The notes under the pieces are model-generated. The model saw only the letters and a program-made list of their open reading frames with translations, was not told the DNA's origin and ran no database searches. A DNA stretch of 64,000 bases from Psychrobacter immobilis (GTDB lineage Bacteria > Pseudomonadota > Gammaproteobacteria > Pseudomonadales > Moraxellaceae), in NCBI RefSeq assembly GCF_904846225.1, contig NZ_CAJGZJ010000005.1, positions 124,001 to 188,000 on the forward strand. The letters run 5' to 3'. Shown here one piece after another: positions 31,495 through 40,163 of this stretch. The stretch's first letter is position 1; every line of letters begins with the position of its first letter. The position numbers and the translations under genes were made by a program.

Positions 31495-34134
31495 TTAGGC
31501 CAATTCCACCACTCTAATGGCTGTTTTTTCAGAATCAGTTGCTGGTCTGATTTGATCACGTTCGCTCACAAACACGACGTTGTCATCGCCTTTCTCACTG
31601 TTCACAAAGTGACGAAAGCGTTTGAGTTTTTCGCTATCATTAATTGTCTCTGCCCACTCACATACATAATTTTCGATGAGAAGTTGCATCTGAGCTTCGA
31701 GTTCTTCTGCGATGCCTAAGCTGTCTTCGATGATGACCGCTTGTAAGTACTCAAGTCCGCCATCTAAGCTTTCACGCCATTTTGAGGTACGTTGCAGTTT
31801 GTCGGCTGTTTTGATATAAAACATGATAATACGGTCGATGTATTTGACCATCGTCTCGGTATCAAGATCCGTTGCGAACAGCTCACCATGACGCGGGGTG
31901 ATACCGCCATTGCCACAGACAAATAGATTCCAACCGTTTTCGGTCGCGATCATGCCAAAGTCTTTACTCTGCGCTTCAGCACACTCTCTCATGCAACCTG
32001 ACACGCCCATCTTGATTTTATGCGGTGAGCGCACGCCTTTGTAGCGATCCTCTAACCTAATCGCAAGACCCATGCTGTCGTCCACTCCATATCGACACCA
32101 GTCATTACCCACACAAGATTTGACGGTACGTAGCGATTTGCCATAAGCATGACCCGTCTCAAACCCTGCCTGCACCAATTGTGTCCAGATATCAGGCAGT
32201 TGCTCCATACGTGCACCAAATAAATCCACGCGTTGTCCACCAGTGATTTTGGTGTATAAATTAAATTCTTTGGCAACTTGCCCGAGTACGATGAGCTTGT
32301 CAGCAGTAATCTCACCACCCGGTACGCGCGGCACAACTGAATACGTGCCATCTTTTTGAATATTGCCTAAATAGTAATCGTTGCTGTCCTGTAACGGCGT
32401 CAGCTCAGGTTTGAGCACATAATCATTCCAGCACGATGCCAAGATAGAGGCGATGGTTGGTTTGCAAATTTCACAACCATGACCACGTCCATGTTCTATC
32501 AATAGCTCGTCAAAGGTTTTGATACCATGCACCCGAATCAAGCTGTATAAATCCTGACGAGAATAAGCAAAATGCTCGCACAAATCATTATTGACCTCAA
32601 AACCAAGTGTTTTTAGCTGATAACTCATGGCGTCTTTCACCATTGGCGCACAACCGCCGCAGCCCGTACCTGCTTTGGTTACGGCTTTCACATCAGAAAT
32701 AGAATACGCGCCGTTTTCGACCGCTGAACAAATAGCCCCTTTGGTCACGTTGTAGCATGAGCAAATCGTGGCAGTATCGGGCAAATTTTCGATGCCCATC
32801 ATGGGTTTTTCGACATTGGGTAGTATCAGGCTTTCAGGATGGGCTGGCAGGTCAATGTCATTTAAATATAATTGCAATAAATTATTATAATCTTCGGTGT
32901 CACCAACCAATACAGCACCAAGCAAACGTTTGTTGTCCGCTGTAGTGACAAGTTTTTTGTAAATACCTTGAGCAGGATTTTGATACAAATAGCTCAGGCC
33001 GCCCTCAGTCGCGCCATGCGCATCGCCAATACTGCCGACATCCACGCCCATCAATTTTAATTTGGTGCTCATGTCAGCACCTGTAAACGTTTGCTCGCTA
33101 TCGCCTGCAATTTGTGCAGCACAAATGCTTGCCATGCTATAACCAGGTGCTACTAAGCCAAATACTTGATTGTCCCACACGGCGCATTCGCCAACCGCAT
33201 ACACATGATTGGCATTGGTTCGGCACTGCGCATCGATCAAAATACCCCCACGCGCACCCATTTTAATGCCGCACTCAGGATTATTCTTAATGATATTATC
33301 TTGTGGTCTAATGCCTGCACTAAACACAATCATATCGGTGTTTAATGAGCTACCATCGGTAAACTGCATGGTTAGGTAACCGTCATCACTGTCTGCACTA
33401 TTCGTGTTAGAGACATTATTAGCGTTAGAGACGCTGTCAGCATTAGAAAAAATCTCTTGGGTATTTTTGCCTGTCAGGACTTTGACACCCAGTGCCTCGA
33501 TTTTGCGCTTCAAAATCTCACCACCAGCCGCATCAAGCTGAACGCTCATCAACTGCGGGGCAAACTCAACCACATAAGTATCAAGACCTAATGTGACCAA
33601 TGCTTTTGCCGCTTCCAATCCGAGTAGACCGCCACCAACCACCACGCCTTTTTTAACTTTGGGCAATTCAGCAATCGCCAAAATCTCATCTAAATCCGCA
33701 ATCGTACGATACACATGACAGTGTGCATGCTCACGACCGGGAATCGGTGGCACAAAGGGATATGAGCCTGTCGCTAATATTAGCTCACTGTACTCAATCC
33801 GCTCGCCAGCTTCCGTAGTGATAGATTGGTTGGTTGAATCGATATCCACAATGCGCTGGTTTAAATGCAGCTGTACCTGCGATGACTCATAGGTAGTCAG
33901 ATCCACGAGATTTAGTTTGCTGGCATCTTTGTGTTCAAAATAACTGGATAAATACACACGGTCATAAGCAGGACGGTCTTCTTCTGCAAATACATGAATT
34001 TCAAATTGTTCGTGTAACCCTTTTTCAATGGCTCTCTCGACGAAATGGTGACCGACCATACCATTGCCAATCACGACCAATTTGCCTTTGGTTTTTGCGC
34101 TCATTTTTTTTATGCCCATTGTAGTGCGACTCAT
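31495..34134 (-). CDS. nirB: NADH-dependent assimilatory nitrite reductase large subunit
   Basis: I choose ATG 34134 (GAGGAC upstream) over an earlier in-frame start at 34167, giving 879 residues. Order of domains: an FAD/NADH oxidoreductase (about 12-420; LVVIGNGMVGHHFVE and GVVVGGGLLGLEAAK dinucleotide folds); a BFD-like [2Fe-2S] domain (about 455-505; CSCYNV...GTGCGGC); a ferredoxin-like half-domain; and the siroheme/[4Fe-4S] domain with C-x5-C (SCVGNDWC) and C-x3-C (GCMREC), about residues 670-720. It reduces nitrite to ammonium by six electrons. A Ser/Asn repeat insert (NADSVSNANNVSNTNSADS) splits the oxidoreductase domain near residue 240. It is divergent from the nitrate transporter, with a near-consensus sigma-54 promoter 60 bases upstream. 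Confidence 0.94.
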   Translation of the reverse strand: MSRTTMGIKKMSAKTKGKLVVIGNGMVGHHFVERAIEKGLHEQFEIHVFAEEDRPAYDRVYLSSYFEHKDASKLNLVDLTTYESSQVQLHLNQRIVDIDSTNQSITTEAGERIEYSELILATGSYPFVPPIPGREHAHCHVYRTIADLDEILAIAELPKVKKGVVVGGGLLGLEAAKALVTLGLDTYVVEFAPQLMSVQLDAAGGEILKRKIEALGVKVLTGKNTQEIFSNADSVSNANNVSNTNSADSDDGYLTMQFTDGSSLNTDMIVFSAGIRPQDNIIKNNPECGIKMGARGGILIDAQCRTNANHVYAVGECAVWDNQVFGLVAPGYSMASICAAQIAGDSEQTFTGADMSTKLKLMGVDVGSIGDAHGATEGGLSYLYQNPAQGIYKKLVTTADNKRLLGAVLVGDTEDYNNLLQLYLNDIDLPAHPESLILPNVEKPMMGIENLPDTATICSCYNVTKGAICSAVENGAYSISDVKAVTKAGTGCGGCAPMVKDAMSYQLKTLGFEVNNDLCEHFAYSRQDLYSLIRVHGIKTFDELLIEHGRGHGCEICKPTIASILASCWNDYVLKPELTPLQDSNDYYLGNIQKDGTYSVVPRVPGGEITADKLIVLGQVAKEFNLYTKITGGQRVDLFGARMEQLPDIWTQLVQAGFETGHAYGKSLRTVKSCVGNDWCRYGVDDSMGLAIRLEDRYKGVRSPHKIKMGVSGCMRECAEAQSKDFGMIATENGWNLFVCGNGGITPRHGELFATDLDTETMVKYIDRIIMFYIKTADKLQRTSKWRESLDGGLEYLQAVIIEDSLGIAEELEAQMQLLIENYVCEWAETINDSEKLKRFRHFVNSEKGDDNVVFVSERDQIRPATDSEKTAIRVVELA

Positions 34135-34192
34135 ACGTCCGTCCTCTATATAGCTGATAAATGACATTTAGATGCCTACTAATACAGAGCAT

Positions 34193-34207
34193 TCAATAAT
34201 TGTGCCA
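34193..34207 (-). promoter_or_regulatory. Candidate sigma-54 promoter for nirBD
   Basis: On the minus strand it reads TGGCAC-AATTA-TTGAA, against consensus TGGCAC-N5-TTGCA. The -24 element is perfect. The -12 element has A for the important C, which weakens the call. It would start transcription about 45-50 bases before the nirB ATG. Confidence 0.45.
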
Positions 34208-34411
34208 AGCGACTTTGTTTTAGTGTATTTATTCAGGCGTGATCCTACGAGCGCTTGGGTAAAATATGAGGATAAGAAGTAGGTCTCTTAACGTTCAGCA
34301 AGGATTACAGAGCCGCTGAACAGCCATTGAATAAAAGCTAAGATCAAGGTCAATATTGATTGTGAGAGTGTCGGTTATCCATACTTTGTAAATATCGAGA
34401 TAAAATATTTA

Positions 34412-34429
34412 TGCACCAAAATAGAAACA
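34412..34429. promoter_or_regulatory. NtrC-like half site
   Basis: TGCACCAAAATAGAAACA matches the left half and spacer of the NtrC site consensus (TGCACCAAAATGGTGCA), but the right half is degenerate. It lies about 205 bases upstream of each sigma-54 candidate, a usual distance for an enhancer. Confidence 0.35.
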
Positions 34430-34619
34430 ATGATGCCCCAATTTGGGGTCTTTTATAGTTTATAAGAAATATTAAAGATTTTACTTTTTTCTCCTATTTC
34501 TTGTCTTTATCCAACTATTCAATTGATTTTAGTACCACCATATAAGCCTCAATATAAAAGCGTTGTAGCATTGATTTAAGTTCAATTCCTATTTTAAAAA
34601 TATGGCTTATCAACTTAAC

Positions 34620-34635
34620 TGGCATAGCCATTGCA
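34620..34635 (+). promoter_or_regulatory. Candidate sigma-54 promoter for the nitrate transporter operon
   Basis: CTGGCATAGCCATTGCA: TGGCA-N6-TTGC with the invariant GG (34621-34622) and GC (34633-34634) exactly 10 bases apart. Transcription would start near 34646, leaving a leader of about 78 bases before ATG 34724. Confidence 0.6.
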
Positions 34636-34723
34636 CCGTCTCAAATGTCTCAATAGATCGTTTCTTGAACACTTGATACGTTGCAATAACCTAGAAGTTA
34701 ACCATTTAAGGAAGCCGCTGCCT

Positions 34724-36238
34724 ATGTCATCGTCATCATCGACCCCCGTTGCGTCTACGACAGACAAGCTAAATATATTGTCTTTTTCGGGCAAAAATAA
34801 AATTCTTCATTTAGGCTGGATGGCATTTTTTCTGACTTTTTTTGTATGGTTTAACCATGCACCGTTTTTATCGGCGATTGGTGAGTCGCTAAATCTCAGT
34901 AAAGACCAAGTCAAAACACTGCTGATTTTAAACGTGGCATTGACCATTCCAGCCCGTGTCATCATTGGTATGTTGACGGATCGTTTCGGTCCGCGTCTCG
35001 TTTACACAGTGATTTTGGCTATTGGAGCGATTCCCTGCTTTACCTTTGCGTTCGCGCAAGATTACAACACCTTGGCGCTGTCTCGCTTCCTACTGGGTTT
35101 TGTCGGCGCAGGCTTCGTGGTTGGCATTCGCTTGATGAGTGATTGGTTTCCGACCAACGAGCTGGGAACTGCTGAGGGCATTTATGGTGGTTGGGGCAAT
35201 TTTGGCTCAGCAGCAGCGGCACTATTATTGCCAACCGTGGCGATTGGCGCGGCGGCTATTTTTGGCGGCGATGAAGGGTGGCGCTATGCCACTGCTATGT
35301 CAGGTGTCGTTATGGCGCTTTATAGTGTGGTTTTTTATAAAATGGCGCGAAACACGCCCAAAGGAGCCACTTACTTTAAACCCAAAAAATCAGGCGCTAT
35401 GATGGTGACCTCATCCAGTGACTTTTGGCTCATGATGGTTTTTAAATTACCGATGTATTTGGCATTGGCTTTATTAGCATGGAAGTTATCACCTGCTGGC
35501 GTGAGTTTGCTCAGCCAATCTACTGTCACTTTGATCTATATTTGCCTTGCCGTACTATATATCTACGAGTTCATCAGCAGCTATCGCTTCAATAAGGAAG
35601 TCTTTACCACGCCTGTCCCTGAAGCGCATCGTTATGATTTTAAGCAGGTCGGTATTCTCAATGTTTTATACTTTGCGACGTTTGGTTCAGAGCTGGCGGT
35701 TGTCTCGATGTTGCCGCTGTTTTATCAAGAGACTTTTAATCTATCGATCGTTATGGCAGGTGTATTGGCATCGAGTTATGCCTTTATGAATCTGATGTCA
35801 CGTCCTGGTGGCGGTTGGCTCAGTGATAAATTTGGTCGTAAAATTACTTTGTTGATTTTAACCGCAGGTTTGGCCGTCGGGTATCTATTAATGGGCTTTC
35901 TTGACTCAACATGGCCACTTGCTCTCGCTTTGTTAATCACCATGTTTTGCTCATTTTTTGTACAGGCAGGAGAAGGGGCTGTCTTTGCCGTCATTCCATT
36001 GATCAAGCGTAGTATGACGGGGCAGTTCGCTGGCATGACGGGCGCCTATGGTAACGTCGGCTCGGTGGTCTATCTAACGGTACTCAGTCTGGTGTCTTAT
36101 CAAATATTTTTCTTTGTGATCGCCGCGACGGCAGTGGTAGGCTTCTTTGCGCTGTTTTTATTAAAAGAGCCGTCAGGCGTCATTATAGAAGAGATGCCAG
36201 ATGGGTCGTTTGCCGAAATCCAAGTCAGTCATAGATAA
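34724..36238 (+). CDS. Nitrate/nitrite MFS transporter (NarK/NasA family)
   Basis: ATG 34724 is chosen because AAGGAAG lies 9 bases upstream and the protein then starts just before its first conserved segment; the frame extends 31 codons further. About 504 residues, 12 membrane segments. Nitrate/nitrite porter motifs are visible: the first helix (FFLTFFVWFNHAPFL) and RVIIGMLTDRFGPRLVY, the GFVGAGFVVGIRLMSDWF segment with its conserved Arg, a glycine-rich GIYGGWGNFGSAAAAL, and later SRPGGGWLSDKFGRK and GMTGAYGNVGSVVYL. It imports nitrate across the inner membrane for assimilation. It heads a plus-strand series with the kinase/phosphatase, reductase, nitrate reductase and cobA. A sigma-54-type promoter lies about 100 bases upstream. 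Confidence 0.92.
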   Translation: MSSSSSTPVASTTDKLNILSFSGKNKILHLGWMAFFLTFFVWFNHAPFLSAIGESLNLSKDQVKTLLILNVALTIPARVIIGMLTDRFGPRLVYTVILAIGAIPCFTFAFAQDYNTLALSRFLLGFVGAGFVVGIRLMSDWFPTNELGTAEGIYGGWGNFGSAAAALLLPTVAIGAAAIFGGDEGWRYATAMSGVVMALYSVVFYKMARNTPKGATYFKPKKSGAMMVTSSSDFWLMMVFKLPMYLALALLAWKLSPAGVSLLSQSTVTLIYICLAVLYIYEFISSYRFNKEVFTTPVPEAHRYDFKQVGILNVLYFATFGSELAVVSMLPLFYQETFNLSIVMAGVLASSYAFMNLMSRPGGGWLSDKFGRKITLLILTAGLAVGYLLMGFLDSTWPLALALLITMFCSFFVQAGEGAVFAVIPLIKRSMTGQFAGMTGAYGNVGSVVYLTVLSLVSYQIFFFVIAATAVVGFFALFLLKEPSGVIIEEMPDGSFAEIQVSHR

Positions 36239-36326
36239 TATAGTCAGTGAAAAGTAATATCGATACAGCAAGCAAGAAAAATTGATAATAGCAGTACCGC
36301 AGCGTTTTTACGGCATTTTGACTATA
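36239..36326. repeat. 88-bp TATAGTC-ended repeat
   Basis: The ends are TATAGTCA / TGACTATA, perfect 8-base inverted repeats, with the interior non-coding. It begins immediately after the transporter stop codon and ends 18 bases before the kinase gene start. The ends match those of the 145- and 108-bp families, but the interior differs. Confidence 0.6.
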
Positions 36327-36344
36327 CGAGAAAAACCAATAAGG

Positions 36345-38540
36345 ATGACTGTGAATACTATGCCAACAACAGCCAAACAAAAAAGTAGTCAGCAAATCGC
36401 TGATTTGAGTGTCGATGCAAGTACTGATGCGATTAATGACGCTAATGCCAGTATAAGTGCCGACATGACTGAGAACGCTACTGTCGACCCAAACATCGAA
36501 AGTAAAACTCACCGTCAGTCATCTACCATTGAATCAAGTGACCCTAGTGCAGATAGCGCCTTGTGGGAGCTTGATTTTTTTACGATGAAAGGTCGCAAAG
36601 CGGAAAACCAAGACAGTCTACTGATAACGACTTGTCTACTGCCGCATTCTTTGAGCATAACATCGACAGAACCTAATCCCTCAAACAAAAGTAACTCACT
36701 TAAAAAGACAGAAACGTTTCCAGCGCCGTTGTTGGTGCTGATGGCAGATGGGGTGAGTGCTTGCCAGTTTCCGAAGCAGGCGAGCCAGCTAGTCATTAGT
36801 ACGGTTGCAGAGAAAATAACATTCGCATTATCAAAACTGGCGCGCATACAACAGAAGTCGCAAGATCAATCTCAAACTATGGTTGTCGGTTTGGATGATG
36901 ATGACATTGCGAAAATTATTAGGCTAGCGATAAATAAAGCCAATGATGTGTTGTATTTTCCGCAGGCGTACCAGCGGGTGCCGCCTTTACTGTCCACGCT
37001 GTCAGGCTTATTGTGCATTGGTGATCGTATTCATCTGTTTCATACCGGAGATTCACGCATTTACCGTGTTGGAGTAGACAGTCTGACCGTACTTAGTGAG
37101 GATCATCGCATTCGTCGAGGGGAGGACAAAGGAGCGCTTTCGGCCGCTATCGGTGCCGATAGTCAGGTGGATTTGCAACAATCAGTGTTTACGCTACACC
37201 AAAACGAATGTTTGGCAATAATGACGGATGGAATTTATGAGCATATCGATGAGGTCGAGCTAGCATTTGAGCTGTGTACGGCGGCGACAAATATGTGTCA
37301 GGCGCTGGCTACAACGCACAAACTACCCATAGGGTTTCATGCCAGTCAGACGGTGTGTGAGCAAGCTTTTGCAGACGGCAGTCATGATAATTTAAGTATG
37401 ATTATGCTGGGTATGAATGCGATGCCAAAATTATCAAACTCAATAAAGAATCCAAATGCTCATTCGGAGAACGGTGGCGACTCGACTCATGATATTCATC
37501 GCTATCAGTTGCCCACAGATTTAGAGGTGGGGGATTGCATTGATGGTTTTACCGTCATGAGTATCATTGCGCGTACTGCCCGCAGTCATGTGTATCGGGT
37601 GCAAGATGAAGACCATAATGACTTTGTGTTGAAGTCGCCAAGCCTTGATACCATTGCCGATGGTCATTATCTGCGTGATTTTTTACAAGAGCGCAAAATT
37701 GGCTTGAGTCTTTCAAAGCATCGCCGCGCTGGCGAGTCTGCTTATAATCAATCTGATCCAAATCGCTTACCAGTCACTGATTCAAACAAAAATAGTGATC
37801 GCAATATGGGGTCTGGATTGAACGCCTCAGGACTGCTACGTTACTACCCAGTACCCGCCAGCACCACGTATCTATATCACTTAACAGAGTATATCGAAGG
37901 CGAGAGTTTACGAGACTTTATAGAGCGTCATGCGCCATGTGATGTATGGCAGACTTATGATTTACTCACCAAAATCGGTATGGCAACTCGAGTCATGCAC
38001 CGCAATTATCTCTTGCATCAAGATATCAAACCTGAAAACGTACTTTTGACCAAATCAGGCGCGGTTAAGCTCATCGATTTTGGCTCTGCCAGCTCATCAA
38101 TACTGAAAGACAGTACGCGGCCACCCAATGGCGATCTGCATTACGCTGCACCAGAGTATTACACTGATGCACCAAAAGGGGTACATTCCGATTTATTTTC
38201 AATCGCTGTGATTGGTTATGAGCTTTTGACAGGACAATTGCCATTTGGCTCGCAAGATTTGATGAATTCTCAGCATACGCTCGTCATGCCAGCGCAGCCG
38301 CTGCGACAACAAAATATACCGCCTGTGAGCCAGCAAGCGCTTATGCGGGCGTTACATCCCAATATCAATGTTCGCTATCAAGCCATTGGTGAGTTTTTAC
38401 AAGATTTCAATCCTGATAATAGCGCACGCAGTCGCGACCCTGAGCCGCTCATCAAAAGTAATCCTTTACTGGTATGGCATGGCATTTGCTTTATACAGAC
38501 TGTCATCATCGTTTTATTGTTGTGGGTTTATCTATCATAG
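36345..38540 (+). CDS. Fused PP2C phosphatase / Ser-Thr protein kinase with C-terminal membrane anchor
   Basis: About 731 residues from ATG 36345; GTG 36351 is better spaced from AAGGA, and ATG 36360 is also possible. Residues 1-65 are Ser/Asp/Asn-rich and probably disordered. A PP2C phosphatase (about 70-345) shows KGRKAENQDSLL, LVLMADGVS, FHTGDSRIYRV, IMTDGIYEHI and GSHDNLSMIML. A protein kinase (about 390-690) follows, with Lys430 (DFVLKSP), catalytic Asp560 in HQDIKPENVLLT, Asp578 in IDFGSAS and APEYY. The C-terminus is one membrane segment (HGICFIQTVIIVLLLWVYL). HQD replaces HRD, so activation-loop control may differ. A kinase gene of this kind sits in the Pseudomonas aeruginosa assimilatory nitrate locus (PA1782, from memory). 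It probably regulates nitrate uptake or reduction post-translationally; the target is unknown. Confidence 0.88.
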   Translation: MTVNTMPTTAKQKSSQQIADLSVDASTDAINDANASISADMTENATVDPNIESKTHRQSSTIESSDPSADSALWELDFFTMKGRKAENQDSLLITTCLLPHSLSITSTEPNPSNKSNSLKKTETFPAPLLVLMADGVSACQFPKQASQLVISTVAEKITFALSKLARIQQKSQDQSQTMVVGLDDDDIAKIIRLAINKANDVLYFPQAYQRVPPLLSTLSGLLCIGDRIHLFHTGDSRIYRVGVDSLTVLSEDHRIRRGEDKGALSAAIGADSQVDLQQSVFTLHQNECLAIMTDGIYEHIDEVELAFELCTAATNMCQALATTHKLPIGFHASQTVCEQAFADGSHDNLSMIMLGMNAMPKLSNSIKNPNAHSENGGDSTHDIHRYQLPTDLEVGDCIDGFTVMSIIARTARSHVYRVQDEDHNDFVLKSPSLDTIADGHYLRDFLQERKIGLSLSKHRRAGESAYNQSDPNRLPVTDSNKNSDRNMGSGLNASGLLRYYPVPASTTYLYHLTEYIEGESLRDFIERHAPCDVWQTYDLLTKIGMATRVMHRNYLLHQDIKPENVLLTKSGAVKLIDFGSASSSILKDSTRPPNGDLHYAAPEYYTDAPKGVHSDLFSIAVIGYELLTGQLPFGSQDLMNSQHTLVMPAQPLRQQNIPPVSQQALMRALHPNINVRYQAIGEFLQDFNPDNSARSRDPEPLIKSNPLLVWHGICFIQTVIIVLLLWVYLS

Positions 38541-38609
38541 ATTTCCCGCTTTCAATGACACACCCTCACTTGTTTAACGCTGCACTATGCTGCTAAGGAA
38601 CTTCGCTTT

Positions 38610-40163
38610 ATGTTGCTCCATACATCAAAAACTGCCGCCAAATCTGGTACGTATACGACAGAATCTACCAAAAGACCAGTCCAGCAAGTCACCAGCGCAG
38701 GTGTTGTTATTATCGGTGCTGGTATGGCGGGCAGCCGTTTCGCCATTGAGCTTGCGCGGGCACAGCAGCAAGGCATAATTTCAAAACATGAGCACTCAAA
38801 AAACGAAGACTTGGACAGCCTGCATCTAGAAAGCAATGCTATACCACTACCCATTACTCTGATTAGCAAAGAGTCACAGGTGGGCTACAACCGCATTATG
38901 TTGTCGCCAGTTTTATCCGGAGAAACAGCGTTTGAGGACACGTATTTATATGATAAAGCAGATTACGAAGCGTTAGGAATCACGGTATTGGCAGGGTTAA
39001 GCGTGGATACGATTGATACCGAGCAGCAGCATATCGAGATTGACAATGGACAAGTACTCCATTATGCCAAACTGGTCATTGCTACGGGTTCAACGGCTCG
39101 CGTGATCCCATTTCCCAATCATACCGCGAAAGGCGTTCATGTGTTTCGAGACGTGGCTGATGTCAAGTCCTTGACTGAGTATGCCCGCCAAGGCAAAACA
39201 GGTTTGGTGATTGGTGGCGGCGTGCTGGGGTTGGAAGCGGCTTGTGCTTTGTCAGCGCAAGGGGCGAGGATGACGGTGATTCATGTGGACGATTATGTGC
39301 TCAATCGCCAGCTTGATTGGCCAGCCGCCCAGTTGTTACAAGCAGAGTTAAGCCGCCGCGGCGTTGGTCTAGAAGTGTCTGCAAATACAGAATCCATCGC
39401 CATAAATGACGCAGACGAGGTATGCGGACTAGTTTTAAAAGACGGTCGTACCTTACCCGCTGACTTTATCGTGATGGCAGTAGGCGTAACGCCCAATACC
39501 TCCTTGGCTAAAGACAGCGGGATGAATGTCAATCGCGGTATTATCGTAGATGACTGTATGCACACCAGTTGCCCGCATATATATGCCATTGGAGAATGTA
39601 TCGAGCTAAATGGAGAGCTGTTCGGCATGGTCGCACCCGTGAATCAGCAAGTCGATACGCTCGTGACGGTATTAAAAAAGGTCGTGATATCAAAGCCCAT
39701 AGCACCACACGATACAAGGCTAAACAATACGATGTCAAACGATACAACATCCAAAGAGCACTGGATACCCTTTGTCAGCAAACCCTTGTCATTAAAGTTA
39801 AAAGTATCTGGCGTGGCAGCATTTTCAGCGGGTCAAATTGCCTTTAATGATGGCAATGCTGAGATTATTGAAACGCTCGTTTATCGCCAGCCCACCTTAA
39901 ATCATTATCACTGCCTTTATCTTAAAGACAATAGAGTCGTTGGTGCGGTCCTTTATGGTGACGTTACTGATGGCAGTTTTTACAGTCAGCTCATTACCGA
40001 TAACGTCGATATATCGCCCATAAAAGGGGATTTAATCTTTGGCAGCGCCTACTGTGATTTAGAGGAGCTGACTATCAATGATACAACCACTGAAAATGAT
40101 ACAACCACTGACAGGACAAATAACGAAGTAGACGTGACTGAGTTGGTAGAGGAGGTGTCATGA
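38610..40163 (+). CDS. FAD-dependent NAD(P) oxidoreductase, electron donor to nitrate reductase (NasB-like)
   Basis: A 517-residue pyridine-nucleotide-disulfide-type flavoprotein related to the first half of NirB. The FAD dinucleotide fold is at about residues 30-50 (GVVIIGAGMAGSRFAIELA), preceded by a ~28-residue extension. The NAD(P) fold is GLVIGGGVLGLEAACAL, and the second FAD segment is HIYAIGECIELNGELFGMVAP. No Cys pair for a disulfide or iron-sulfur centre is seen. It should pass electrons from NAD(P)H to the nitrate reductase, whose gene overlaps it by four bases (ATGA). An Asn/Thr/Asp-rich stretch lies near the C-terminus. AAGGA is 10 bases before ATG 38610. Confidence 0.87.
   Translation: MLLHTSKTAAKSGTYTTESTKRPVQQVTSAGVVIIGAGMAGSRFAIELARAQQQGIISKHEHSKNEDLDSLHLESNAIPLPITLISKESQVGYNRIMLSPVLSGETAFEDTYLYDKADYEALGITVLAGLSVDTIDTEQQHIEIDNGQVLHYAKLVIATGSTARVIPFPNHTAKGVHVFRDVADVKSLTEYARQGKTGLVIGGGVLGLEAACALSAQGARMTVIHVDDYVLNRQLDWPAAQLLQAELSRRGVGLEVSANTESIAINDADEVCGLVLKDGRTLPADFIVMAVGVTPNTSLAKDSGMNVNRGIIVDDCMHTSCPHIYAIGECIELNGELFGMVAPVNQQVDTLVTVLKKVVISKPIAPHDTRLNNTMSNDTTSKEHWIPFVSKPLSLKLKVSGVAAFSAGQIAFNDGNAEIIETLVYRQPTLNHYHCLYLKDNRVVGAVLYGDVTDGSFYSQLITDNVDISPIKGDLIFGSAYCDLEELTINDTTTENDTTTDRTNNEVDVTELVEEVS

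Larger units (their letters stand above)
34135..34723. other. 589-base divergent regulatory region of nirBD and the nitrate transporter
   Basis: No gene. It contains two candidate -24/-12 promoters pointing outward (34193-34207 minus, 34620-34635 plus), an NtrC-like half site (34412-34429) and a palindrome CCCCAA-T-TTGGGG (34436-34448). The layout fits a shared upstream activating region for nitrogen control. Confidence 0.6.
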
